Of a stretch of 32,289 nt of DNA, positions 23,143-30,879 are shown piece by piece. The translations under genes were made by a program, and so were the position numbers. Source of the stretch: Treponema sp. (lineage in GTDB: Bacteria > Spirochaetota > Spirochaetia > Treponematales > Treponemataceae); NCBI GenBank assembly GCA_016287815.1, contig JAEEWW010000019.1, positions 1-32,289 on the forward strand, given 5' to 3'. Positions within the stretch are counted from its first letter, which is position 1. The number at the start of each line of letters is the position of its first letter. The notes beneath the pieces are model-generated. The model did no database searches and was not told the origin of the DNA. It saw only the letters and a program-made list of their open reading frames with translations.

Positions 23143-26100
23143 ATGAGAAGTAAAAACATTTCGTATAATGAATTTCACATAAGTAAGGCCGTGCGGAACC
23201 TGTGCGGCGTTAAAGATTCTCTTTTTTCTTCATACGGAAATGTAATAATTCGCGATATAAAATCAATCCAGCTTTTTACGCTCAAACTTAACGAAGTTTT
23301 TGAAAAACAGGGCAAACCCGAAAAAAAAGTTTCCAGCGGAAGCGTTAACGCAATGGGGCTTATTGACGAAGTGTCGCACATTGTCTGCGCGCTTTACCGC
23401 AAGAAAAAAAATGCAGACGTTTTTTCTACACTTCTTGGCGAACTGAACGTTAAATTCGGTAAAGAAAAAATTGACCAGATGCTTCTTTTGTTTACAGAAA
23501 TTTTTCCTCCGACTGAAGTTTATAAAGGAAAAATTTCTGCTCAGGCTTTTCTTGAAAAAAGTGCGGTCGATTCTTTAACTGGCAAAACCCGTTCTAATCG
23601 CGAAGCAACTCTTGAAGAATTGATTTTACTGCGCCTTGCAAATGAAAATCCTGCTTTCCGTCCGTTTAAAATCCTGTTTGACGATTCGCCTTTAGAAGTT
23701 TCTTCTATATATAAAGATTCATGGACAGAAATTCAGCGTTTTTTTGAAAGCCAGCCGGTTTTCGGTCCGTTTGGGAACACGCTTATTGCGATGCTCCGTG
23801 AACCTATGGTTTTCAGCCCCAACGATTTGAGCGGCCAGCTTGAATATATCCGCAAAAACTGGATTCACTTTTTCCCGGAACTTGCAGAATTTTCTTCACT
23901 GTTCTTTTCTTCTATTGATTTGCTTTCCGAAGAAAACAAGGCTTTATGGCATCCTGTAAACGGTGGCGGACAGCTGCCGGATTTGCAGACTTACAGCTAC
24001 GAAAACCTGATGAACGAATACGAAAATTTTACGCCTGACAAGGACTGGATGCCAAAAGTTGTTTTAATGGCAAAAACTGTTCTTGTATGGCTTTATCAGC
24101 TGAGCCAGAAATATAAGCGCAACATTTCTACACTTGATCAGATCCCGGATGAAGAGCTGGATATTCTTGCACAGGAAGGTTTTACAGGGCTTTGGCTTAT
24201 CGGAATCTGGGAGCGCAGTTACGCCAGCCGCCGGATTAAAAATATCTGCGGAAACCCGGAAGCAGCCGCAAGCGCATACAGTCTTTCTGAATATGAAATT
24301 GCACGCAACATCGGCGGCTGGCCGGCTGTGGAAAATCTTCGCGCAAGGCTCTGGCAGCGCGGAATCCGTCTTGCATCGGACATGGTACCGAATCATACCG
24401 CAATGGATTCGCGCTGGATTGTGGAACGCCCGAATTTGTTCATTCAGCGGCGCGACAATCCTTTTCCGCAATACACATTTAACGGCGAAAACCTTTCTCA
24501 GGATTCAAGAGTTTCTGTTTATCTTGAAGACCATTATTACAGCAAAAGCGATTGTGCCGTTGTTTTTAAACGGGTTGATAATCAGACCGGCGATGTTCGC
24601 TACATTTACCACGGCAACGACGGAACAGGCATGCCGTGGAACGATACGGCACAAATAGATTTTTTAAATCCTGCGGCAAGAGAAGCTGTTATTCAGGAAA
24701 TTCTGCATGTTGCCAGAAACTTTCCTATAATCCGCTTTGATGCAGCAATGGTTCTTGCAAAAAAACATATCCGCCGCCTCTGGTATCCGGAACCTGGCCA
24801 TGGCGGAGATATTGCAACAAGAAGCCAGACTCAGCTTTCAACAAAGCAGTTTGAAGATGCCCTTCCGAATGAATTCTGGCGGGAAGTTGTTGACCGCGTT
24901 GCAAAGGAAGTGCCTGATACACTTTTGCTTGCCGAAGCTTTCTGGATGCTTGAAGGTTATTTTGTGCGCACGCTCGGAATGCACCGCGTTTATAACAGTG
25001 CATTTATGAACATGCTTAAAAAAGAAGAAAATCAAAAATACCGCGATTCCATAAAAAACACGTTGAACTTTGATCCGCAGGTTCTTAAACGGTTCGTTAA
25101 CTTTATGAACAATCCGGACGAAGAAAGTGCCGTCGCCCAGTTCGGAAAAGGCGATAAATATTTTGGCATCTGTACGCTCATGGTAACAATGCCGGGACTT
25201 CCGATGTTCGGTCACGGGCAGATTGAAGGTTTTGAAGAAAAATACGGCATGGAATATACCCGTTCCTATAAAAATGAAATTCCGGATCAGGAACTTTTGG
25301 AGCGGCACAAACGGCAGATTTTCCCTTTAATGAAAAAACGATATCTTTTTGCGGAAATTGACAATTTCCTTTTGTACGATGTTTGGGATAAAGGTCATGT
25401 TATAGAGAGCGTTTTTGCCTATTCAAACTGCGTCGGCAATGAAAAAGCAATCGTTTTGTATAACAACTGCTACGAGCATGCTTACGGAACGATTCATACT
25501 TCTGCAACCTTTGCCGTAAAAACCGGCAGCGGCGATGAAGTTGAACTTCAGACAAGGACAATCGGACAGGGAATCGGTGCAAACAATTTTGAACACCGCT
25601 TTATCCTTTTCAGGAACATGATAAACGGTTTGTGGTACATAAGACGAAGCACTGATATTTGCCGCTACGGTTTATTCGTTAGTCTTGCCGGCTACGAGAC
25701 ACAGATTTTTACGGATATCCACGAAGTTATAGATGATTCTGAGCATAAATGGGAACAGCTGCACGATAATCTTGCCGGTAAAGGCGTACAGAATCTTGAA
25801 GATGCATGGCTTGAACTTGAATATAAGGATTTGTACAAGGCATTAAAGCATTTCCTTTACCCGGAATTCTTGAAGAAGGTTTTTGCAAAACTTCATCCGC
25901 AGATTGAAGAAATCGGAGAAGGGGAAAAAGCGAAAAAAACAAAGCCTTTTACCTCTAAGGAATTTGAAGAGCTGCTTGCAGGTATTAAAATTCAGGGACT
26001 GGAATTCTACAGACAGTGTGCACTTTTTGCAGAATCAGAAAAGGCGGAAAATCACTCTGCAAAACAGGCCGAAGTTAAAGCCGGTACTTCTGCGAAAAAA

Positions 26101-26892
26101 CTTACAGCCGCCGATAAGGCAAAACTTGCTGATAGTTTTGCAAAAAAAGAGTTCAAGCTGTTTGGCGAAAATCTGAAAGCTCTTTTTAAACTTGCTGCTT
26201 CTGCAAAAAATAAATTTGCAGCAAAATCAGAGTATTTTGACGCATATTTTGCTCTTACTGTTTTGGGCAGCTCCGCGTTTACCGGAAATGCGGCAAAATG
26301 GAAATTATACAGAAAATTTGCCCACCGCTTTAAAGAAGCTGACATTTCACCTGATTTTGTACGGGCTAACCTTGAAAGCTTTGTAACTCTTGCGCCAGTT
26401 TGCAAAATGAAAAACATTAAAACTGCCGCAGAATTTATCTTTAAGGGTGAAAATGCTCCATTTTTATGCGGCGTAAATCTTTATGACAATATTCTCTGGT
26501 TCAATAAGGAACGCACGGAATATACGATGAACAACATTCAGGTTTTGAAATACTTTGAAGGACTTTACAAGCCCGGTACAAAAAAAGATGTACAGGCACA
26601 AGCTAAAGGAACATCTAAGGACGCAGATTTTGAAAAACTTGTTAAGGCGATTAAAACGGCAGAATACAAAGTAGAAAACGTGTTCAAGTCACTTTCGCCT
26701 GCTAAGATTTCATCTGCAAAAAAGAAAAACTTAGCAAAAGCAAAGCCTGAGCGCAACACAAAATCCGCAATAAAAGCCAAAACGGGCGGAAAAACAAAAA
26801 CTGCGAAAAAGACAAAAACGACTGGAAGCGCAAAATCTGCAACAACAGCTAAAAAAGCGAAGGCTAAAAAGATTCGTGAACCGTCTGAATAA
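23143..26892 (+). CDS. Large cytoplasmic GH13 alpha-amylase family enzyme with a basic tail
   Basis: The 1249-residue enzyme acts on alpha-glucans and has no signal peptide. The first 300 residues are helical and unassigned. The GH13 barrel runs from about 330 to 800. Region I is SDMVPNHTA (412-420), nucleophile Asp533 is in RFDAAM, and acid/base Glu598 in LLAEAFWM. The last acid is Asp659 in MNNPDEES, where the usual NHD reads NPD. A conserved PMFGHGQIEGFEEKYG follows. Regions after 800 are unassigned and include a Lys/Ala-rich linker (about 965-1005). The last 65 residues (1185-1249) hold 20 Lys with many Ala, Thr and Ser, like a histone H1 tail. AGAGGA precedes the ATG and the glucanotransferase stop is 13 nt away, so the genes are co-transcribed. 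Exact specificity, whether hydrolase or transferase, is not clear. Confidence 0.9.
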   Translation: MRSKNISYNEFHISKAVRNLCGVKDSLFSSYGNVIIRDIKSIQLFTLKLNEVFEKQGKPEKKVSSGSVNAMGLIDEVSHIVCALYRKKKNADVFSTLLGELNVKFGKEKIDQMLLLFTEIFPPTEVYKGKISAQAFLEKSAVDSLTGKTRSNREATLEELILLRLANENPAFRPFKILFDDSPLEVSSIYKDSWTEIQRFFESQPVFGPFGNTLIAMLREPMVFSPNDLSGQLEYIRKNWIHFFPELAEFSSLFFSSIDLLSEENKALWHPVNGGGQLPDLQTYSYENLMNEYENFTPDKDWMPKVVLMAKTVLVWLYQLSQKYKRNISTLDQIPDEELDILAQEGFTGLWLIGIWERSYASRRIKNICGNPEAAASAYSLSEYEIARNIGGWPAVENLRARLWQRGIRLASDMVPNHTAMDSRWIVERPNLFIQRRDNPFPQYTFNGENLSQDSRVSVYLEDHYYSKSDCAVVFKRVDNQTGDVRYIYHGNDGTGMPWNDTAQIDFLNPAAREAVIQEILHVARNFPIIRFDAAMVLAKKHIRRLWYPEPGHGGDIATRSQTQLSTKQFEDALPNEFWREVVDRVAKEVPDTLLLAEAFWMLEGYFVRTLGMHRVYNSAFMNMLKKEENQKYRDSIKNTLNFDPQVLKRFVNFMNNPDEESAVAQFGKGDKYFGICTLMVTMPGLPMFGHGQIEGFEEKYGMEYTRSYKNEIPDQELLERHKRQIFPLMKKRYLFAEIDNFLLYDVWDKGHVIESVFAYSNCVGNEKAIVLYNNCYEHAYGTIHTSATFAVKTGSGDEVELQTRTIGQGIGANNFEHRFILFRNMINGLWYIRRSTDICRYGLFVSLAGYETQIFTDIHEVIDDSEHKWEQLHDNLAGKGVQNLEDAWLELEYKDLYKALKHFLYPEFLKKVFAKLHPQIEEIGEGEKAKKTKPFTSKEFEELLAGIKIQGLEFYRQCALFAESEKAENHSAKQAEVKAGTSAKKLTAADKAKLADSFAKKEFKLFGENLKALFKLAASAKNKFAAKSEYFDAYFALTVLGSSAFTGNAAKWKLYRKFAHRFKEADISPDFVRANLESFVTLAPVCKMKNIKTAAEFIFKGENAPFLCGVNLYDNILWFNKERTEYTMNNIQVLKYFEGLYKPGTKKDVQAQAKGTSKDADFEKLVKAIKTAEYKVENVFKSLSPAKISSAKKKNLAKAKPERNTKSAIKAKTGGKTKTAKKTKTTGSAKSATTAKKAKAKKIREPSE

Positions 26893-28180
26893 TTTTTAAT
26901 ACCTCTTCAACAGAAGAAACGCACGGCTTATCAGGGTTTATTTTTGTAAAACATGCCTTTACATTTTCCGGCATTTCAGGCACTTCGCCTATACACTGCC
27001 TGATAAAGTCGCTATCCAGTGACGGATGGTCTCGCATTACAAGAACGACTGTTCCGTCATCTTCGCCGATCATGCTTTTCTTTTTTAAAACTGCGGCATA
27101 GGCACTTGCCGTACTATGATCAGCAAAAACATTATACTTAACAAAAAGTTCTTTTGCGGCTGCCACAATATCTTCTTCCATAACCTTTGCCGTAAAAACA
27201 AGGTCTCGCATCAAAATAGGACTTGTAGAAAAAATTTCTTCAAGACGCTCTATGTTTGAAGGAGAAGCAGGATTTGAACGTTCCCTCTGGTTTATCGGAA
27301 TCATAGAATCAAGCATTGTACATTGACCTAAAGAATCAGATGTAAGCGCATCGGTGGCAGGCAAAATAAAACCTGTAACCGGCATGGCAATTTTCCAGCT
27401 GTAAAGTCCTGCAACTACATTGCTGAAATTGCCGGGTGCCATGGCATAATATATATCCCCTGCAATATGTCCTTTTAATTTAGAAAAGGCAAACGGATAA
27501 AAAAAAGACTGCGGAAAAAGCCTGCCGATATTCGCTGTATTTGCAACCGTCAGCCTGAATTTTTCTATATTTTCGCGGCTTTCAAAAATCTTTTTTATTA
27601 TTTTATGGCAGTCTTTTACTGTTCCTTCAATTTCAACAGGATAAATATTACCGCCGTTCCAGAATAAATCTTCTTCAGAAAGACCTATAACTCCGCCTTT
27701 AGGGAATAAAAGGACGGCCTTTATGTTCTTTTTTCCGCGGATTGCCTTAGAAAGAGTTGGCGCAAGCGAAGCTGTCGTAACGTCAAGAAAAACAGCATTT
27801 GAATCATGCATAAGTAAGATATTTTCAAGCGCCTCGGTCAGATAGCTTATACCAAAATCTTTGTGCCATCCGGTAGGTCCGTGAAAAAGTTCAAGTGTAT
27901 AAAGATTTTCATCCAGCTTATTGATTTTCGGTTCATAGGGAAAAGCCTGAGTGGCAATTGCTTCACAAATAATCGGACTGAATTCTTCATTTACACAGGC
28001 AAGAGTCAATGCACCTGCAATTGAGGCATAAGATGTATTTTCATCTGTGAATAAAATCCATCGGCGCAAGTCGTTAACATCAGCAGGCACATAAAGCCCG
28101 CCGTCAGACGGCATACAGTCGCATATAGCTTTTTCAAAACTTGCATTTAAACTTTTATCTCTTGTACTGGTAAATCGCAT
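26864..28180 (-). CDS. thrC: Threonine synthase homologue with altered PLP loops
   Basis: This 438-residue PLP-fold enzyme is related to threonine synthase, which converts O-phosphohomoserine to threonine. The N-terminal SDGGLYVP (25-32) and the PLP lysine motif GPTGWHKDFG (101-110, Lys107) match the family, as do the LLFPKGG (157-163) and VANTANIGRLFPQ (212-224) stretches. Two functional loops do not match. The Gly-rich SGDTG phosphate-side loop reads LDVTTASLAP (132-141). The SGNFGD loop reads PGNFSN (249-254). It may be a divergent synthase or a relative with another role. The start at 28180 is set by the extended -10 7 nt upstream; a longer frame up to 28273 has no homologous sequence. 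The 3' end overlaps the amylase gene by 29 nt on the other strand. Confidence 0.8.
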   Translation of the reverse strand: MRFTSTRDKSLNASFEKAICDCMPSDGGLYVPADVNDLRRWILFTDENTSYASIAGALTLACVNEEFSPIICEAIATQAFPYEPKINKLDENLYTLELFHGPTGWHKDFGISYLTEALENILLMHDSNAVFLDVTTASLAPTLSKAIRGKKNIKAVLLFPKGGVIGLSEEDLFWNGGNIYPVEIEGTVKDCHKIIKKIFESRENIEKFRLTVANTANIGRLFPQSFFYPFAFSKLKGHIAGDIYYAMAPGNFSNVVAGLYSWKIAMPVTGFILPATDALTSDSLGQCTMLDSMIPINQRERSNPASPSNIERLEEIFSTSPILMRDLVFTAKVMEEDIVAAAKELFVKYNVFADHSTASAYAAVLKKKSMIGEDDGTVVLVMRDHPSLDSDFIRQCIGEVPEMPENVKACFTKINPDKPCVSSVEEVLKIIQTVHESF

Positions 28181-28187
28181 GAATAAA

Positions 28188-28216
28188 AGTATAGCATAAT
28201 AATGTAATTCTTGCCA
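28188..28216 (-). promoter_or_regulatory. thrC promoter, leaderless
   Basis: On the minus strand TGGCAA (28216-28211), 17 bp, then TGC-TATACT (hexamer 28193-28188) and 7 nt to the ATG at 28180. It is nearly identical to the promoter at 21005-21013. Confidence 0.7.
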
Positions 28217-28348
28217 AAGACCGAAAAACAATCGGCTTGTAAACGGTAAAATCTGGCGGCCAAGGTACAGCAATGACCGCTATGGCTGGCAGCAACTTAT
28301 TTCTAAAATCTCTAACTCAAATAAAAACATAATTTTAAAAATTAGATA

Positions 28349-28377
28349 TTGCTAGATTCCCGTTGTTGCGTTAAAAT
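28349..28377 (+). promoter_or_regulatory. Promoter of the DUF3015 gene
   Basis: TTGCTA (28349-28354), 17 bp, TAAAAT (28372-28377), then a short leader with CTGGAGGAAAAC before the ATG at 28407. This is a conventional leadered gene. The rest of the 226-nt gap from 28181 shows no gene. Confidence 0.65.
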
Positions 28378-28406
28378 TCAATCTATTCTTAAAACTGGAG
28401 GAAAAC

Positions 28407-28847
28407 ATGTTTAATAAGAAAATTGCAGCTGCAGTAGCATTTGTTTCACTTGCACTTTCTACAAGTGTTTTTGCAACAAAGGTCGGCCCTGGTCTTGGAT
28501 ACGTAATCTTAGGCGATAAGAGCGGTCCTGGAATGGATCTTCTTGCAGCAACAACAAACGGCTGTTGTTTTACACAGTGTTTTGCCATTACATTCGGAAC
28601 TTCCGGATACAAAGGCGGACTTGTTGGCATGGACGCTACAGAAAAATTTGTTGGCGACAACATGGATGCTCTTGCTGTTGACATTGCAAAAGGTGAAGGC
28701 GAATACGTAGATACTCTTGCAGCAATGCTTGAAGTTTCTGATACAGTAGCTTTCAAGTCTACTTTGCAGGACAACTTTGACAACATCTTTACTGCTGATT
28801 CTTCTGCTAAAGAAGTTAGCGAAAAGATTGTTGCATTAAAATGCTAA
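28407..28847 (+). CDS. DUF3015 family secreted protein
   Basis: This 146-residue periplasmic protein has a Sec signal peptide (MFNKKIAAAVAFVSLALSTSVFA, cut about 23). The mature part starts TKVGPGLGYVILG. It has the family hallmarks LLAATTNGCC and CFAITFGTSGYKGG, where conserved ATTN and TSGTSGC-type motifs of DUF3015 occur. A helical C-terminal half ends KIVALKC. Two cysteine pairs (CC near 52-53, then 57, and the terminal Cys) could form disulfides. DUF3015 genes often lie beside DUF4105 genes in other bacteria, as I recall, and that is the arrangement here. Function is unknown. A terminator follows that also contains the next gene's promoter. Confidence 0.85.
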   Translation: MFNKKIAAAVAFVSLALSTSVFATKVGPGLGYVILGDKSGPGMDLLAATTNGCCFTQCFAITFGTSGYKGGLVGMDATEKFVGDNMDALAVDIAKGEGEYVDTLAAMLEVSDTVAFKSTLQDNFDNIFTADSSAKEVSEKIVALKC

Positions 28848-28864
28848 AAAATACTGGTTTACAG

Positions 28865-28893
28865 TTGAAAAGGTACGGTTTTTATCGTACCTT
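28865..28893 (+). promoter_or_regulatory. Promoter of the DUF4105 gene within the DUF3015 terminator
   Basis: TTGAAA (28865-28870), 17 bp, TACCTT (28888-28893), then 6 nt to the ATG at 28900. The -10 is weak and lies in the terminator's second arm and T-tract. Confidence 0.45.
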
Positions 28894-28899
28894 TTTTTT
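28868..28899 (+). terminator. Terminator of the DUF3015 gene
   Basis: AAAAGGTACG (28868-28877) pairs with CGTACCTTTT (28886-28895) with an 8-nt loop. The 8-T tract (28892-28899) ends at the base before the next ATG. Confidence 0.9.
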
Positions 28900-30879
28900 A
28901 TGTCTGAAAAATCACTTTATAAAAAAAGATTTTCATTTACTATCCTGAGTTTTTTCGTTTTATTGATTTCTCAAACATTGCAAGTCAGCGCTCAGGATTA
29001 CAATACAAATCATCCCGATATTGATTTTACAAGAAAAGAATTTGCCAGACTCGAACAAAAATACCACAAAACTGCTGAAGAAGCCATTCAAAAAGCCCGT
29101 GAACTTGAACTTTACAAAGACCCGTACTGGCATACGCTCATTCATTATAAACCGCTTGACTGCGGCAGTTTTTACAAAAGCCTTGTTGACGACCCTAAAT
29201 TTTTCTTTGCAGAAAACGGCAAAACAAATCCTCAGGCAGAACTGGAAGAAACAATCCGCTCTTTTTTTTCCATGCCGAATGAACATGAAAAACATCCGAC
29301 GGCAAGATTTCCGGGAAGGTATCTTTGGCTTAGAACAAAACTTGGCTTAAATCCAGAAGAGTTTCCTTACGACGGCGATACAGAATACAACGATTTAATG
29401 GGAAAACTTGTACCGGATTCAATTTATCTTGTATTTTCTTCAGGCTACATGAAAAGTCCTGCATCAATTTTCGGGCATACATTTATTCTTGTTGAATCAA
29501 AAGGACAGCCGCGGCTTCTGGCAAACTCAATAAGCTACGGCGCAGAATCCCATGGAGTTGGCGGAATAATGTATGGAATTCTGGGCTTGTTCGGCGGATT
29601 TTACGGTTATTACGGATTTACGCCATACTATGACAGAATCAGAAAATACACTGCCATAGATATGCGCGATATGTGGGAATACAAACTTGATTTTACCGAT
29701 GAAGAAAAAGACCGTATGCTGCGCCATATAATCGACATGCAGGGAATTTATTCGCGTTATTATTTTGTTACAGAAAACTGTTCATACAATCTATTATTTT
29801 TAATTGAAGCGGCAAAACCTGAAACACAGGCAAGTTCCAGACTTTCAGGGGCTGTTGAGCCGATAGCAACCGTAAAATTTATCCATGATATCGGTCTTAC
29901 AAATCAAGCTGTTTACAGGCCTTCTGCCTATGCACAGATAGAAAACTATAAAAAACAGCTTTCAAACAAAGAAAATAAATTTGTAAGAGAGGTTTGTTTC
30001 GGTAAGAAAACAACCGCTGACTATGATTTTTCAAAACTGCCTAAAGAAAAGCAGGCTGCCATGTGGGATTTAGCAGCACTTTATTTACAACATCTTCTTT
30101 CTGAAGAAAAAATTGCGCTTGAAGAATACCGTCCGCGCTATGTTGCCGTTCTTTCTGCCCGCGGAAAATTGGGAAAAGTAAAATCAACAGAGATTGAAGA
30201 AATTCCAGATGCTCCGCATATTTCGCATGATTCAAAATTACTGGCTATCAGCGGAGGCAAATCATTACAGGGAAATTACGCCGGAGCTTCATGGCATCTT
30301 ACAGCACATAATCAGCTGGAAAGACCTGCAGGATACAGCGAAAACTCGCAGCTTGAATTTTTCTCTGCTGAAGTAAGAAGATATTCAGATGACAGGTGGG
30401 AATTAAAAAAAGCATATTTTGCAGATATAATTTCACTACCATCGTCTGACACTTATTTTTGCAACACAGCATTCCAGTTTGTTTTAGGCGCAGAACAGAA
30501 TGCAAATGAAAAAGAAGAAAATGAACTTGCGCTTCGGTTAAAAGTCTGCGGCGGTTACAGTATTAAACCTTCTGAACATATTCAGCTTTATATTATGCTG
30601 GGACCAGATTCATATTTTAATCCGAATTATGAATATAAAACTGATTTACTGCTTGGAGGCCAGGCAGGTTTTATTACGACATTTGGAAACTGGAAAAACA
30701 AAATGGAATCGCAGCTTTTTCAGTCACCGCTGGACAAAGACCATTTAAGGGCAGTTTTTTCTGTACAGGAACAGTTGAATATAAAACGAAATTTAAGTCT
30801 GGCGGCTTCGTATTCATACAACATGGATTACGAAAACCGCTGGCATGACTTAAATTTTTCTATAAATATTAATTATTAG
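28900..30879 (+). CDS. DUF4105 / Lnb-N domain protein with outer-membrane barrel
   Basis: The 659-residue envelope protein has a signal peptide (hydrophobic 12-29, cut near VSA-QD). The DUF4105 domain (about 80-320) includes ARFPGRYLWL (135-144), SPASIFGHTFILVES (186-200; His193) and YFVTENCSYNLLFLIE (288-303; Cys294). The His-then-Cys order with an ENC motif recalls permuted NlpC/P60- and LRAT-like papain folds, so a thiol hydrolase or acyltransferase is a fair guess. From about 435 to the end the sequence is made of alternating beta strands with aromatic ends and finishes in LNFSININY, the usual C-terminal strand of an outer-membrane barrel. It follows the DUF3015 gene with no Shine-Dalgarno. 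Its stop overlaps the stop of the convergent symporter gene by 4 nt. Substrate is unknown. Confidence 0.8.
   Translation: MSEKSLYKKRFSFTILSFFVLLISQTLQVSAQDYNTNHPDIDFTRKEFARLEQKYHKTAEEAIQKARELELYKDPYWHTLIHYKPLDCGSFYKSLVDDPKFFFAENGKTNPQAELEETIRSFFSMPNEHEKHPTARFPGRYLWLRTKLGLNPEEFPYDGDTEYNDLMGKLVPDSIYLVFSSGYMKSPASIFGHTFILVESKGQPRLLANSISYGAESHGVGGIMYGILGLFGGFYGYYGFTPYYDRIRKYTAIDMRDMWEYKLDFTDEEKDRMLRHIIDMQGIYSRYYFVTENCSYNLLFLIEAAKPETQASSRLSGAVEPIATVKFIHDIGLTNQAVYRPSAYAQIENYKKQLSNKENKFVREVCFGKKTTADYDFSKLPKEKQAAMWDLAALYLQHLLSEEKIALEEYRPRYVAVLSARGKLGKVKSTEIEEIPDAPHISHDSKLLAISGGKSLQGNYAGASWHLTAHNQLERPAGYSENSQLEFFSAEVRRYSDDRWELKKAYFADIISLPSSDTYFCNTAFQFVLGAEQNANEKEENELALRLKVCGGYSIKPSEHIQLYIMLGPDSYFNPNYEYKTDLLLGGQAGFITTFGNWKNKMESQLFQSPLDKDHLRAVFSVQEQLNIKRNLSLAASYSYNMDYENRWHDLNFSININY

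Noticed and set aside
24064-24658. Overlapping frames of 135 and 174 codons inside the amylase
   Set aside because: They lie over conserved GH13 motifs in other frames and have no ribosome site or family match.
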